Below are positions 7,908 through 17,056 of a stretch of 64,000 nt of DNA, one piece after another. Below the pieces are notes generated by a model. It was given only the letters and a program-made list of their open reading frames with translations, was not told the DNA's origin and did not search any database. The position numbers and the translations under genes were made by a program. The stretch spans positions 620,001 through 684,000 of the forward strand of contig NZ_FOXS01000003.1 of NCBI RefSeq assembly GCF_900115775.1. Reading direction: 5' to 3'. Position 1 is the stretch's first letter. Every line of letters begins with the position of its first letter. The DNA comes from Hymenobacter arizonensis. GTDB lineage: Bacteria; Bacteroidota; Bacteroidia; Cytophagales; Hymenobacteraceae.

Positions 7908-9713
7908 CTATGCAGGGGCAGGCAGCGTAATGGTGAACGTGGTGCCCACGCCCAGCTCACTCTGCACCGCGATGGTGCCCCCGGCGTTTTCCACCATGCG
8001 CTTGACCATGTAGAGGCCAATGCCCGAGCCCTCGACGTGGTCGTGCAGGCGGCTGAACAGGCCGAAAAGCTGGCCCTGCTGTCCCTCGGAGAGGCCCAGG
8101 CCGTTGTCTTGCACGTCGAGCACTATGGTTGTGCCGGTGCTGCGGCACCGCAGCCGCACCTCGGGCGGGCAGCCGGGGCGCTGGTACTTAACGGCGTTGC
8201 TGAGCAGGTTGTAAACAATGCTGCGCAGGTTTTGGGGAGCGAAGGAAATGCTGGGGCAGGTCGCTACCTCCACCTCGATACGGGCCTCGGCAGCGACTAA
8301 TACGGCCCCCAAATCCAGGCGGATGTCTTCGACCAGGGTGGCTAGGTCTACGGTGGCGGCGGGCTGGGTGTGGGCCCGCTGAATCCGCGACACGTCGGTG
8401 AGCTGGGCAATGGTGAGCTTGAAGCGGTCGACGGCGAGCTGCATGCGCTCGAGCATGGCCGGCACTTGGCCAGCCTGCTTGGCGGCGGCGGGCAGCTCTT
8501 CGTTCAAGGCGTACAATAAGCCTTCGAGGTTGCTGATGGGAGCCTTCAGGTCGTGCGAGGCGGTGTAGACAAACGTGTCGAGGTCGGCGTTGGTGCGCGT
8601 GAGCTGGGCGTTGGCGGTGGTCAGCTCCGCGTTGGCCTGGGCCAGCTGCTGCCGGGTGTTCACCTGCTCGGTTACGTCGGTGCCAAACACGGAAATGCCC
8701 GCTGGCTGTCCGCCTTCCTCAAACCGGTGGTAAGTGAAATTGAAGTAATGGCGCTTGGCCGGCTGGCCGTCGAGCTGGTCGAGGTCGGCGGGCACTTCGA
8801 CTCCTGCACCCGGCTTGCCGGTGGCGTACACCTGGTCGAGGAGGGCCACGAAACCCTGCGTGGCCGCGTCGGGCAGCACGGTAGCCAGGGGCTGCCCCAG
8901 TAGCTGGCGCCCCGGAAACACCCGTTCCTGGGCCGCGTTGCAGTACTCAAAGCGGTGCTCGGGGCCCCGCAGCAGGGTGAGCAGGGCCGGGGTTTGCTCG
9001 AACACCTGATGAAAGGCTTCGCGCTCGTGCAGCTGCCGTTGGGTGGCGGCCAGCGCCTCGGCCTGCAGGGTTTCGTTGAGGCGCCGGGCCAGCACGGCTT
9101 CGGTCACGTCGTAGGCAAACAGGGACACGCCCACGACGTGGCCGTGCTCGTGGTAGGCATCGCAGGAAAAAGTAAAGTACCGGGTGCGGGCGGCTTCCCC
9201 TGCGGGTGGAGCCAGGGTCAGCGGGGTCTCGACGCCGAAATAGGAAGTGCCGGAACGGTACACGCCGTCGAGCCGCCCCACCAGGCCCAGGGCCACGGTT
9301 TCGGGGTACCAATCGGCCACGGACTGGCCAAGGGGCAACGTGTGCCCAGGAAAGAGCTCTTGAAAGGCAGGGTTTGCGTAGTCGAGTTGGTGGGTCGTGC
9401 CGCGCAGAATGCACACGGCGGCCCGGGTCTGGCCCAGAAAGCGCTCGAGGCTGGCGCGCTGGTGCCCTGCCTCGGTTTGGGCCGCCAGCGCAACCTGAGC
9501 ACTGGCCAGCACTTGGGCTTCCAGGTTTAGGTTGTGGGCTTGTAGAGCAGACTGGTCGTGCTGCAACTCGGCGTTGCTGGTGAACAGGCCCTCGTTGGCA
9601 GTATTCAGGGCGTCGTTGACGGCGGTCAGCACTTGGTTTTGCTGCCGCACCTGCTCGTGGGAGCCAGCAGAAGCGAGAGGGGAGGTGGAGGTCCCAAAGA
9701 GAGAGGAGAGCAT
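7908..9713 (-). CDS. soluble PAS-domain sensor histidine kinase
   Basis: 601 residues, no membrane segment. An N-terminal coiled coil (about 18-100) is followed by two PAS_4-like domains (about 105-225 and 240-360), each ending in a PAC-type strand (FAYDVTEAV and VFGTDVTEQV). Then comes a coiled coil, the DHp helix with His387 in TASHDLKAPISNL and the ATPase domain (NLLSNAVKYQ, VQDNGLGLS, GSGIGLYMVKRMVENAGG). The two PAS domains are alike (HQLDYANPAFQELFPGHTLP against HRFEYCNAAQERVFPGRQLL), suggesting internal duplication. It runs tail-to-tail towards the kinase at 5845 with a 71-bp gap that has a small hairpin but no T run. Signal and partner are unknown; no regulator gene is next to it. Confidence 0.9.
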   Translation of the reverse strand: MLSSLFGTSTSPLASAGSHEQVRQQNQVLTAVNDALNTANEGLFTSNAELQHDQSALQAHNLNLEAQVLASAQVALAAQTEAGHQRASLERFLGQTRAAVCILRGTTHQLDYANPAFQELFPGHTLPLGQSVADWYPETVALGLVGRLDGVYRSGTSYFGVETPLTLAPPAGEAARTRYFTFSCDAYHEHGHVVGVSLFAYDVTEAVLARRLNETLQAEALAATQRQLHEREAFHQVFEQTPALLTLLRGPEHRFEYCNAAQERVFPGRQLLGQPLATVLPDAATQGFVALLDQVYATGKPGAGVEVPADLDQLDGQPAKRHYFNFTYHRFEEGGQPAGISVFGTDVTEQVNTRQQLAQANAELTTANAQLTRTNADLDTFVYTASHDLKAPISNLEGLLYALNEELPAAAKQAGQVPAMLERMQLAVDRFKLTIAQLTDVSRIQRAHTQPAATVDLATLVEDIRLDLGAVLVAAEARIEVEVATCPSISFAPQNLRSIVYNLLSNAVKYQRPGCPPEVRLRCRSTGTTIVLDVQDNGLGLSEGQQGQLFGLFSRLHDHVEGSGIGLYMVKRMVENAGGTIAVQSELGVGTTFTITLPAPA

Positions 9714-10367
9714 AACGGCGCAGCAGGCGCCAGGGGAAAACAGTAGCCAGGAAAGCAGTGGCGAAAACTACGGGCGGGGAAGGGCCGACGGCCGCACTAA
9801 GGCGGCGGAGGGGCCTCCGTCCGGGGATGGGAGGCAGGCCGGGCGGCCGTCCACGCGAACCCAGCAAGTTGGTATACGGGGGCCGCCGAACAATGAACGG
9901 GAACGGCAAAAGCCGAACCTTGAATGAGGCCTATTTCATTTGCTATGAGCAGCCCGTGAGCCTGCGCGCTGCGCCATTCTATGTGCGGAACTGACGCGCG
10001 AGAACACGCCCGTACCCAACCCCGGAGCTAGGTGGTCGGCCCACGCCCCGTTGCGCCACCGGGAGGGCGCGACAAGCCCTCGTGCAGGCCGGGGCCAAGC
10101 CCGACAGTGCCCGGATTAGATGGAGGTTCAGACCAGCGAGCTTGGCAAAAGGGCAACCGCGGTACTTATAATTTTCGGGCAAAGCTGCTTGGCGGGCAAA
10201 CCATGCAGTGCCCACCAGGGTATAGAATAAGCCCTTACATGCTTTTCCGGTCGGGCTGACCGGCCGCCGGCCGGTAACCTGCGTGCACTCAGCAATCAGT
10301 GCTGACCAGCGGCCGGCTGGGACTTTCCAACTGCTAACTCCACTTTCTACTCCAATTGGTTCTTCTT
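9714..10367. other. 654-bp divergent intergenic region, no gene seen
   Basis: This lies between the start of the minus-strand kinase and the start of the alcohol dehydrogenase. Open frames here are short, without signal peptide, motif or start context. A compact hairpin (ACCGGCC 10259-10265, loop GCC, GGCCGGT 10269-10275) lies about 95 bases before the dehydrogenase ATG. No clean promoter consensus was found on either strand, although promoters for both flanking genes must be here. Confidence 0.4.
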
Positions 10368-11447
10368 ATGGAAACTCTCCCTACCAAAGCGTACGGGGCC
10401 ACTGGCTCCCTGTTCAGCAAACTGGCCCCGATGGAAATCGAGCGCACCCCGCCCCAGGCCGACGAAGTGCACATCGACATTCTCTACTGCGGCGTGTGCC
10501 ACTCCGACCTGCACCAGGTGAAAAACGACTGGCACAACACCATTTACCCCTGCGTGCCCGGCCACGAAATCATTGGCCGCGTGGTGGAGGCGGGCAGTGC
10601 CGTCACCAAATTCAAGACCGGCGACTTGGTAGGCGTGGGCTGCATGGTTGACTCCTGCGGCACCTGCAGCTCCTGCCGCGAGGGCGAGGAAAACTACTGC
10701 GAAGGCCCCGTGAGCTGGACGGCGACCTACAACGGCTACATGAAGCCGCAAAACAAGGACTTCAACACCTTTGGCGGCTACTCCACCAACATCGTGGTGA
10801 AGGAAGCGTTTGTGCTGCGCATCCCCGACACGCTGGACGTTCAGGCCGCGGCCCCAATCCTGTGCGCGGGCATCACCACCTACTCGCCCCTGAAGCACTG
10901 GAATGTGGGCCCGGGCCAAAGCGTGGCCGTGGTGGGCATTGGCGGGCTGGGCCACATGGCTGTGCAGCTGGCGCGGGCCATGGGCGCCACCGTCACGGCC
11001 GTCACGCGCAACAAAGACAAGCAAGCCGATGCCGAAAAGCTGGGCGCACACGAGGTGCTGATTTCTTCGGACAGCGAGGCCATGGAAGCGCACGAGCTGC
11101 AGTTCGATTTTATCCTCATCACCATCCCGGACGCTTTCGAAGTAAACGACTACGTGAAGCTGGCCAAGCGCAACGGCGTCATCGTGACGGTGGGCCTGAT
11201 TGGGCCCTACAAGGCGCCGCTCGACAACCAGGAAATGGCCATGCACCGGCGCTCGGTGGCGGGCTCCGTCATCGGCGGCATTGCCGAAACCCAGGAAGTG
11301 CTCGACTTCTGCGCCGAGCACCGCATTCAGCCCGAGGTGGAAATCATTGCCATGCAGGACATCAACGACGCCTTCGATAAGATGATGGACGAGGAAGTGC
11401 GTTTTCGCTACGTCATCGACATGCAGTCATTGAAGGACGCGCAGTAA
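10368..11447 (+). CDS. zinc-dependent NAD(P) alcohol dehydrogenase (YahK/cinnamyl-alcohol type)
   Basis: 359 residues, starting METLPTKAYGATGSLFS at the ATG at 10368; a TTG 12 bases earlier is not needed. It is a medium-chain dehydrogenase/reductase: catalytic zinc ligands in CGVCHSDLH and in PGHEIIGRV; four structural-zinc cysteines in SCGTCSSCREGEENYC; Rossmann motif VVGIGGLGHMAVQLARAMGA. The following TRNKDK (basic, no acidic residue after the second beta strand) favours NADPH over NADH. It interconverts aldehydes and primary alcohols in the cytoplasm. A GC-rich hairpin lies 48 bp downstream, followed by a molybdenum aldehyde oxidoreductase operon, so the two may handle the same aldehydes (inference). 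Confidence 0.92.
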   Translation: METLPTKAYGATGSLFSKLAPMEIERTPPQADEVHIDILYCGVCHSDLHQVKNDWHNTIYPCVPGHEIIGRVVEAGSAVTKFKTGDLVGVGCMVDSCGTCSSCREGEENYCEGPVSWTATYNGYMKPQNKDFNTFGGYSTNIVVKEAFVLRIPDTLDVQAAAPILCAGITTYSPLKHWNVGPGQSVAVVGIGGLGHMAVQLARAMGATVTAVTRNKDKQADAEKLGAHEVLISSDSEAMEAHELQFDFILITIPDAFEVNDYVKLAKRNGVIVTVGLIGPYKAPLDNQEMAMHRRSVAGSVIGGIAETQEVLDFCAEHRIQPEVEIIAMQDINDAFDKMMDEEVRFRYVIDMQSLKDAQ

Positions 11448-11495
11448 GGCTCTTTTGAGTCGGCTACGGCAGCTCTTTTACTCCTGCGTTGGCTC

Positions 11496-11538
11496 AGCCC
11501 GCCCCGCTCGCGCACCTGCCGGGCGCGGGGCGGGCTTT
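11496..11538 (+). terminator. hairpin after the alcohol dehydrogenase
   Basis: A 12-bp stem AGCCCGCCCCGC (11496-11507) pairs with 11525-11536, then a short TTT. The T tract is weak, so partial read-through into the pao-like operon is possible. Its position also argues that the pao 2Fe-2S gene starts at 11573, not at an upstream ATG (11489) lying before the hairpin. Confidence 0.6.
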
Positions 11539-11572
11539 CGCTTCGCAGCATCATGTTTCCTACACTTTGCCC

Positions 11573-12628
<1,056 letters not shown>

Positions 12629-12643
12629 CCCCCGACCCAGCCC

Positions 12644-13696
12644 ATGCATCCGTTTCAGTACCAGCGCGCCGATAGTGCCGAACAAGCCGTGGCCACGGTG
12701 ACGAAAAACCCGGCGGCCACTTTCATCGCCGGCGGCACCTCGCACGTCGACCTCCTCAAGGAGGGCGTGTACCGCCCCGGCCTGTTGGTCGACGTGTCGG
12801 CGCTGCCCCTGCGGCAGATTACTGCCCACGAGGGCGGGCTGCGCATCGGTGCCGGGGTGTCCAATACTGCCGCGGCGGCTTCGGCCGAAGTGCGGCAGCG
12901 CTACCCCGCCGTGAGCGAGGCACTGCTGGCGGGCGCCTCGGTACAGATTCGCAACGTGGCCTCCATGGCCGGCAACCCGCTGCAGCGCACCCGCTGCCCG
13001 TATTTCCGCGACCCTACTCAGGCCTGCAACAAGCGGGAGCCGGGCAGCGGCTGCGCGGCCCTCGAAGGCTATAACCACGTGCACGCGCTGTTTGGCGCCT
13101 CGGCGGCCTGCGTGGCCACGCACCCCAGCGACGTGGCCGTGGCCCTGGCCGCGCTCGATGCCCGCGTGCAAACCCTTGGTCCGAAGGGCCCGCGCACCAT
13201 TGCCTTCCCGGAGCTGCACCGCCTGCCGGGCACCACGCCCCACCTCGACACCATACTTGAACATGGCGAGCTGATTACCAGCATCGACCTGCCCGCTTTC
13301 ACCGGCCGCTCGCACTACCTTAAGGTGCGGGAGCGGGCTTCTTATGCTTACGCACTGGTATCGTGTGCCGTGGCGCTGGAAATGGACGGGCCGAACATTC
13401 GGCGGGCGCGGGTAGCGCTGGGGTCGGTGGCGCACAAGCCCTGGCGCGCGACCTCGGCCGAAGCCATGCTCGCGGGCCAGCGGCCCACCGAGCAGCTGTT
13501 TCGGGCCGCGGCTGATGCTGCCTTCGCCGAGGCCAAACCTCTTAAACACAACGCCTACAAAGTACCGATGGGCCGCCAGTTGATGGTGCGGGCCCTGCTG
13601 GAAACCAGCAGCCTGCAGCCGCTGCAGGGCCCCGCCGGCACTGCCTTTGCGGCCAGCGTGGGCGGCGTGGCCGGCCAGGTGGCGTCGCCCCGCTAA
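12644..13696 (+). CDS. paoB: PaoB-like FAD and 4Fe-4S subunit of aldehyde oxidoreductase
   Basis: 350 residues. FAD-binding domain of the molybdenum hydroxylase medium subunit: FIAGGTSHVDLLKEGV near residues 28-43, then ASVQIRNVASMAGNPLQRTRCPYFRD. The cysteines in TRCPYFRDPTQACNKREPGSGC, with the fourth in SAACVATHPSDVAVAL, match the extra 4Fe-4S cluster known in E. coli PaoB (YagS) and absent from ordinary XDH FAD subunits. It lies 15 bp after the 2Fe-2S gene and 34 bp before the molybdopterin gene, in the order A-B-C as in paoABC. It would carry electrons from the Mo centre through Fe-S to FAD and then to an acceptor. Confidence 0.92.
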   Translation: MHPFQYQRADSAEQAVATVTKNPAATFIAGGTSHVDLLKEGVYRPGLLVDVSALPLRQITAHEGGLRIGAGVSNTAAAASAEVRQRYPAVSEALLAGASVQIRNVASMAGNPLQRTRCPYFRDPTQACNKREPGSGCAALEGYNHVHALFGASAACVATHPSDVAVALAALDARVQTLGPKGPRTIAFPELHRLPGTTPHLDTILEHGELITSIDLPAFTGRSHYLKVRERASYAYALVSCAVALEMDGPNIRRARVALGSVAHKPWRATSAEAMLAGQRPTEQLFRAAADAAFAEAKPLKHNAYKVPMGRQLMVRALLETSSLQPLQGPAGTAFAASVGGVAGQVASPR

Positions 13697-13730
13697 CCTG
13701 CTCCTTTTTCTAAATTAAAACCTGATATCG

Positions 13731-15980
13731 ATGCTAGCCACTGGAAAACCCCTCGACCGCGTAGACGGGCGCCTCAAAGTCACTGGTGCGGCGCGCTACA
13801 CCGCCGAGTGGGAGGTGCCGGGCCTGGCCTACGGCGCCATTGTGGACAGCGCCATTGCGCACGGCACGGTGAGTTCCATCGACGTGGGCGCGGCAAAGCG
13901 GGCCCCCGGCGTGCTGGCCGTGCTCACCCACGAAAACGCGCCCCGCCTGCAGCCCATTCCCGAGAAGGTGGGAGAAACGCAGTTTCGCGGCGAAGGCGGC
14001 ATCACCGAAACCCGCCAGCCGTTGCAAAATGCTGCCGTGGAGTACGCCGGCCAGCCCCTGGCCGTGGTGGTGGCCGACACGCTCGAACGGGCCCGGTACG
14101 CCGCCACGCTGGTGCGCGTGAGCTACGCCGAGCAGGCGCCGCAGCTGGCCATGGCAACGGCCGGCCGCAAAACCCGGCCCGAGTCGTTTTTGGGCAACAA
14201 CCAGGAAAAGCTGCAGGTCACCATTGGCGACCCCACGGCGGCCCTGGCGGCCGCGCCCGTGAAGCTGGAACGCGTGTACGAGTCGGCCATCACCCACCAC
14301 AACCCCATCGAGCAGCTGGCCACCATAGCCCGCTGGGAAAAGCGCAACGGCGCCGACTTTCTAACGCTTTACGACACCACCCGCGGCCTGGAAGTGCTGC
14401 AGGAAGTGATGGCCACGTCGTTGGGCCTGCCCAAGGAAAGCGTGCACGTTATCTGCCCGTTCGTTGGCGGGGCGTTTGGGGCCAAGGGCTGGCTGTTTGC
14501 TCCGCCGCTTCTCACGGCAATGGCGGCGCGGGTGGTAGGCCGGCCGGTGAAGATTGAGTGGCGCCGGCAAGACATGTTTGCCGTGGCTGGCAAGCGCGCC
14601 GCCACCCGGCAAACGCTGGCCCTGGGCGCCACCCGCGAGGGCAAGCTCACGGCCCTGCGGCACGACACGCAAACCCATTCCTCGATTTCCAGCGGCTACA
14701 CCGAGCCCTGTGCCCGCGTCACGCGCATGATGTATGCCGTGCCGAATATTGGCTTTGCCCACGAGCTGGCCCACCTGCACCTGCCTTCGCCATGCCCCAT
14801 GCGTGGGCCCGGCGAAACCGTGGGCGGCTGGGCCCTGGAGTGCGCTCTGGACGAGCTGGCCACCGAACTGAACCTGGACCCGGTGGAACTGCGCCTGCGC
14901 AACTACGCCGAGCGCAACCCCGAAACCGGCAAGCCCTGGAGCAGCAAGCAGCTGCGGGAGTGCTACGCCCGGGGCAAGGCGCTCATCGGCTGGGACAAGC
15001 GCAACCCCAAGCCCCGCTCCATGCGCGAGGGCAGCCAGCTCATTGGCTACGGCATGGCCACCACCATGTACCCGGCCGGCCGCCGCGAGGCCGAGGCCCG
15101 CGCTACCCTTTTTGCCGACGGGCGGGCGCTGGTGCAAAGCGCCACCCACGAGCTGGGCAACGGTGCCTACACCATCTTCCGTCAAATCAGCGCCGACGCG
15201 CTGGCCCTGCCCGTGGAGCGCGTCCGGTTTGAGCTTGGCGATTCGTCTCTGCCGAAAGCGCCTACCTCCGGCGGCTCCACCACCACGGCCACCGTGGGCC
15301 CGGCCGCGCAGGCCGCGGCCCGGGCGGTGTTGGCGGCGCTAACCGACTTGGCCGTGCGCGACGCCCAGTCGCCCTTGTTTGGCGCGGCTGCGGAGGCGGT
15401 GGAAGCCCGCGAGGGGCGGTTGGTGCTCAAGGCCAACCCGGCAAAAGGCGAGGAATACGGCGCCATTCTGCGCCGGGCCCAGCGGCCGTCGCTGGTGGCA
15501 ACGGCCGGGGCCAAGCCGGGCGAGGAGAAGGAAAAGTATTCGTTTTACTCCTTCGGGGCAGTATTTGCCCAGGTGCGGGTCGATGAGGCTAGTGGCTCGA
15601 TTCGCGTGGCCCGGCTGTGCGCCGTATACGACGTGGGCCGGCTCATGAACCCCAAAACGGCCCACTCCCAACTCATTGGCGGCATAGCCATGGGCCTGGG
15701 CGCCACCCTGATGGAGGCCACGCACTACGACCCCCGCAACGGCCGCGCCGTGGTGCGCAACCTAGCCGACTACCACGTGCCCAGCATGGCCGACACGCCC
15801 GACATTGCCGTGGAGTGGCTCAACATCCCCGACCCGCACATCAGCGAGCTGGGGGCGCGCGGCATTGGCGAGATTGGCTGCGTGGGCACGCCTGCGGCCA
15901 TTACCAACGCCGTGTTCCACGCCACGGGCCAGCGCCTGCGCTCGCTGCCCCTCACCCCCGACAAGTTGATGCGGGTATAA
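13731..15980 (+). CDS. paoC: PaoC-like molybdopterin-binding catalytic subunit of aldehyde oxidoreductase
   Basis: 749 residues, close to E. coli PaoC (732). It begins with GKPLDRVDGRLKVTGAARYT, typical of XDH-family large subunits. Molybdopterin-cytosine-dinucleotide contact regions are visible: GGAFGAKG, PMRGPGETVGGWALECALDE and TSGGSTTTATVGPA. The catalytic base glutamate is in GARGIGEIGCVGTPAAITNA near the C-terminus. It oxidises aromatic or aliphatic aldehydes to acids at a Mo centre. It has no signal peptide of its own, so it would be carried out folded with the Tat-tagged A subunit. The MCD-insertion chaperone gene paoD, which follows in E. coli, is not next to it here. A 14-bp terminator-like stem stands 280 bp downstream. 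Confidence 0.92.
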   Translation: MLATGKPLDRVDGRLKVTGAARYTAEWEVPGLAYGAIVDSAIAHGTVSSIDVGAAKRAPGVLAVLTHENAPRLQPIPEKVGETQFRGEGGITETRQPLQNAAVEYAGQPLAVVVADTLERARYAATLVRVSYAEQAPQLAMATAGRKTRPESFLGNNQEKLQVTIGDPTAALAAAPVKLERVYESAITHHNPIEQLATIARWEKRNGADFLTLYDTTRGLEVLQEVMATSLGLPKESVHVICPFVGGAFGAKGWLFAPPLLTAMAARVVGRPVKIEWRRQDMFAVAGKRAATRQTLALGATREGKLTALRHDTQTHSSISSGYTEPCARVTRMMYAVPNIGFAHELAHLHLPSPCPMRGPGETVGGWALECALDELATELNLDPVELRLRNYAERNPETGKPWSSKQLRECYARGKALIGWDKRNPKPRSMREGSQLIGYGMATTMYPAGRREAEARATLFADGRALVQSATHELGNGAYTIFRQISADALALPVERVRFELGDSSLPKAPTSGGSTTTATVGPAAQAAARAVLAALTDLAVRDAQSPLFGAAAEAVEAREGRLVLKANPAKGEEYGAILRRAQRPSLVATAGAKPGEEKEKYSFYSFGAVFAQVRVDEASGSIRVARLCAVYDVGRLMNPKTAHSQLIGGIAMGLGATLMEATHYDPRNGRAVVRNLADYHVPSMADTPDIAVEWLNIPDPHISELGARGIGEIGCVGTPAAITNAVFHATGQRLRSLPLTPDKLMRV

Positions 15981-16483
15981 TTGCGGCAGCGGGCATAGCA
16001 AAGCCATGGCCCGCCGGATATGGCCCGGCTTGGGTGAACCGTGTCCAGCGGGCTTAGGAGCCAGAAGTTGCCAGTGAGCGTTTCGCCAGCGCCAGGCCCG
16101 CCGCTGGTTTGTAGGCTTCTTCGCCATTGCCCTGACCAATTATCTGTTGACCAACTACCAGGCTTACGTACGGCAACCCCCGCCGCCCGCGTTCTAGGCA
16201 CTACCCCGGGCCAGTCCCAGGGTAGCGGAAGCAAAAAAAATCACATTCTATCTATTAGTAGCCAAAAGAATCCCCCCGAAGTAAACCGAGCGGGATTCTT
16301 TTGGCCAATGGGTAGCCCGGAATATGGTCAAATTCAACCTCCATTCGGCGCTGGCCATGTCCAGCGGCCAAGTGGTTGCCTGCTACAGCACCTCTATTTA
16401 CCGGACTTTATCACTACGCCGCTGCCCAACGACCGTATCTTCGTTATGCTACCATTGGTGGCGTCCTACTTTGCCGTGTTTGC
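15981..16483. other. intergenic stretch with a coding remnant and a hairpin
   Basis: The 503 bases separate the pao operon from the phytochrome operon. At 16078-16197 a 39-codon frame without a start codon reads like a membrane-protein tail (WFVGFFAIALTNYLLTNYQ then VRQPPPPAF, stop), possibly the eroded end of a lost gene. No consensus promoter for the heme oxygenase gene was found. Confidence 0.4.
16261..16305. terminator. 14-bp stem-loop between the pao and phytochrome operons
   Basis: GCCAAAAGAATCCC (16261-16274) is perfectly complementary to 16292-16305. The right arm contains ATTCTTTTGG, giving a modest U-rich tract; it is a plausible terminator for transcription leaving paoC. Confidence 0.55.
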
Positions 16484-17056
16484 ATGACTGAAGCTGTTGC
16501 CCCCATCACCCTACTCCAACGCCTCCGCACCGAAACCCGTCCCAGCCACGATGCCGTGGAGCAGAACGGCTTTGCCCAAAGCATGCGGGCCGGCACCCTG
16601 ACCCTGGCTACCACGCAGTACTTTCTGGCCAAGATGTATGGCTTTCTGAAGCCCTACGAAGACCGGCTGCAGGAATTTAGCTGGGCACCGGCCTGGGAAA
16701 TCGAGCGCCGCCTGCGGGCCCACCTAATTTTGTCAGACCTGGAAAGCGGCCCCGATGCGGCCGCGCTGCCGCTGTGCCCAGCCATGCCGCCGCTGCATAC
16801 CCGCGCCGAGTTATTGGGTGCCATGTACGTGTTGGAGGGCTCCACACTGGGCGGGCAGGTCATCAGCCGGGAGCTGGCCAAGGCAGGCATTTCGGCCCGC
16901 ACCTACTTCGAAGGCAACCGCGAGCGAACCGGCCCGTTGTGGAAATCGTTTTGCCACCTGCTCAGCGAAGCAGCGGTAGAGGAAGACGACAATGACATCG
17001 TGCTATCGGCCCGGCGCACGTTTGAACACTTAGAAGCCTGGCTAAACCACGAATGA
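16484..17056 (+). CDS. bphO: bacterial heme oxygenase (biliverdin supply for phytochrome)
   Basis: 190 residues from ATG 16484 (MTEAVAPITLLQRLRTETRP); an upstream in-frame ATG at 16376 adds unlikely sequence. The proximal heme ligand is the histidine in TRPSHDAVEQNGF and the distal-helix glycines are in LEGSTLGGQVISREL, both hallmarks of the BphO/HemO family. It opens heme to biliverdin IXalpha, CO and iron. Its TGA stop overlaps the ATG of the next gene (ATGA, 17053-17056), a bacteriophytochrome, so enzyme and chromophore acceptor are made together. Only about 190 residues, as normal for BphO. Confidence 0.92.
   Translation: MTEAVAPITLLQRLRTETRPSHDAVEQNGFAQSMRAGTLTLATTQYFLAKMYGFLKPYEDRLQEFSWAPAWEIERRLRAHLILSDLESGPDAAALPLCPAMPPLHTRAELLGAMYVLEGSTLGGQVISRELAKAGISARTYFEGNRERTGPLWKSFCHLLSEAAVEEDDNDIVLSARRTFEHLEAWLNHE

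Noticed and set aside
16078..16197. 39-codon membrane-protein-like tail
   Set aside because: No start codon in frame and a stop directly upstream; too little to call a pseudogene of a named family.
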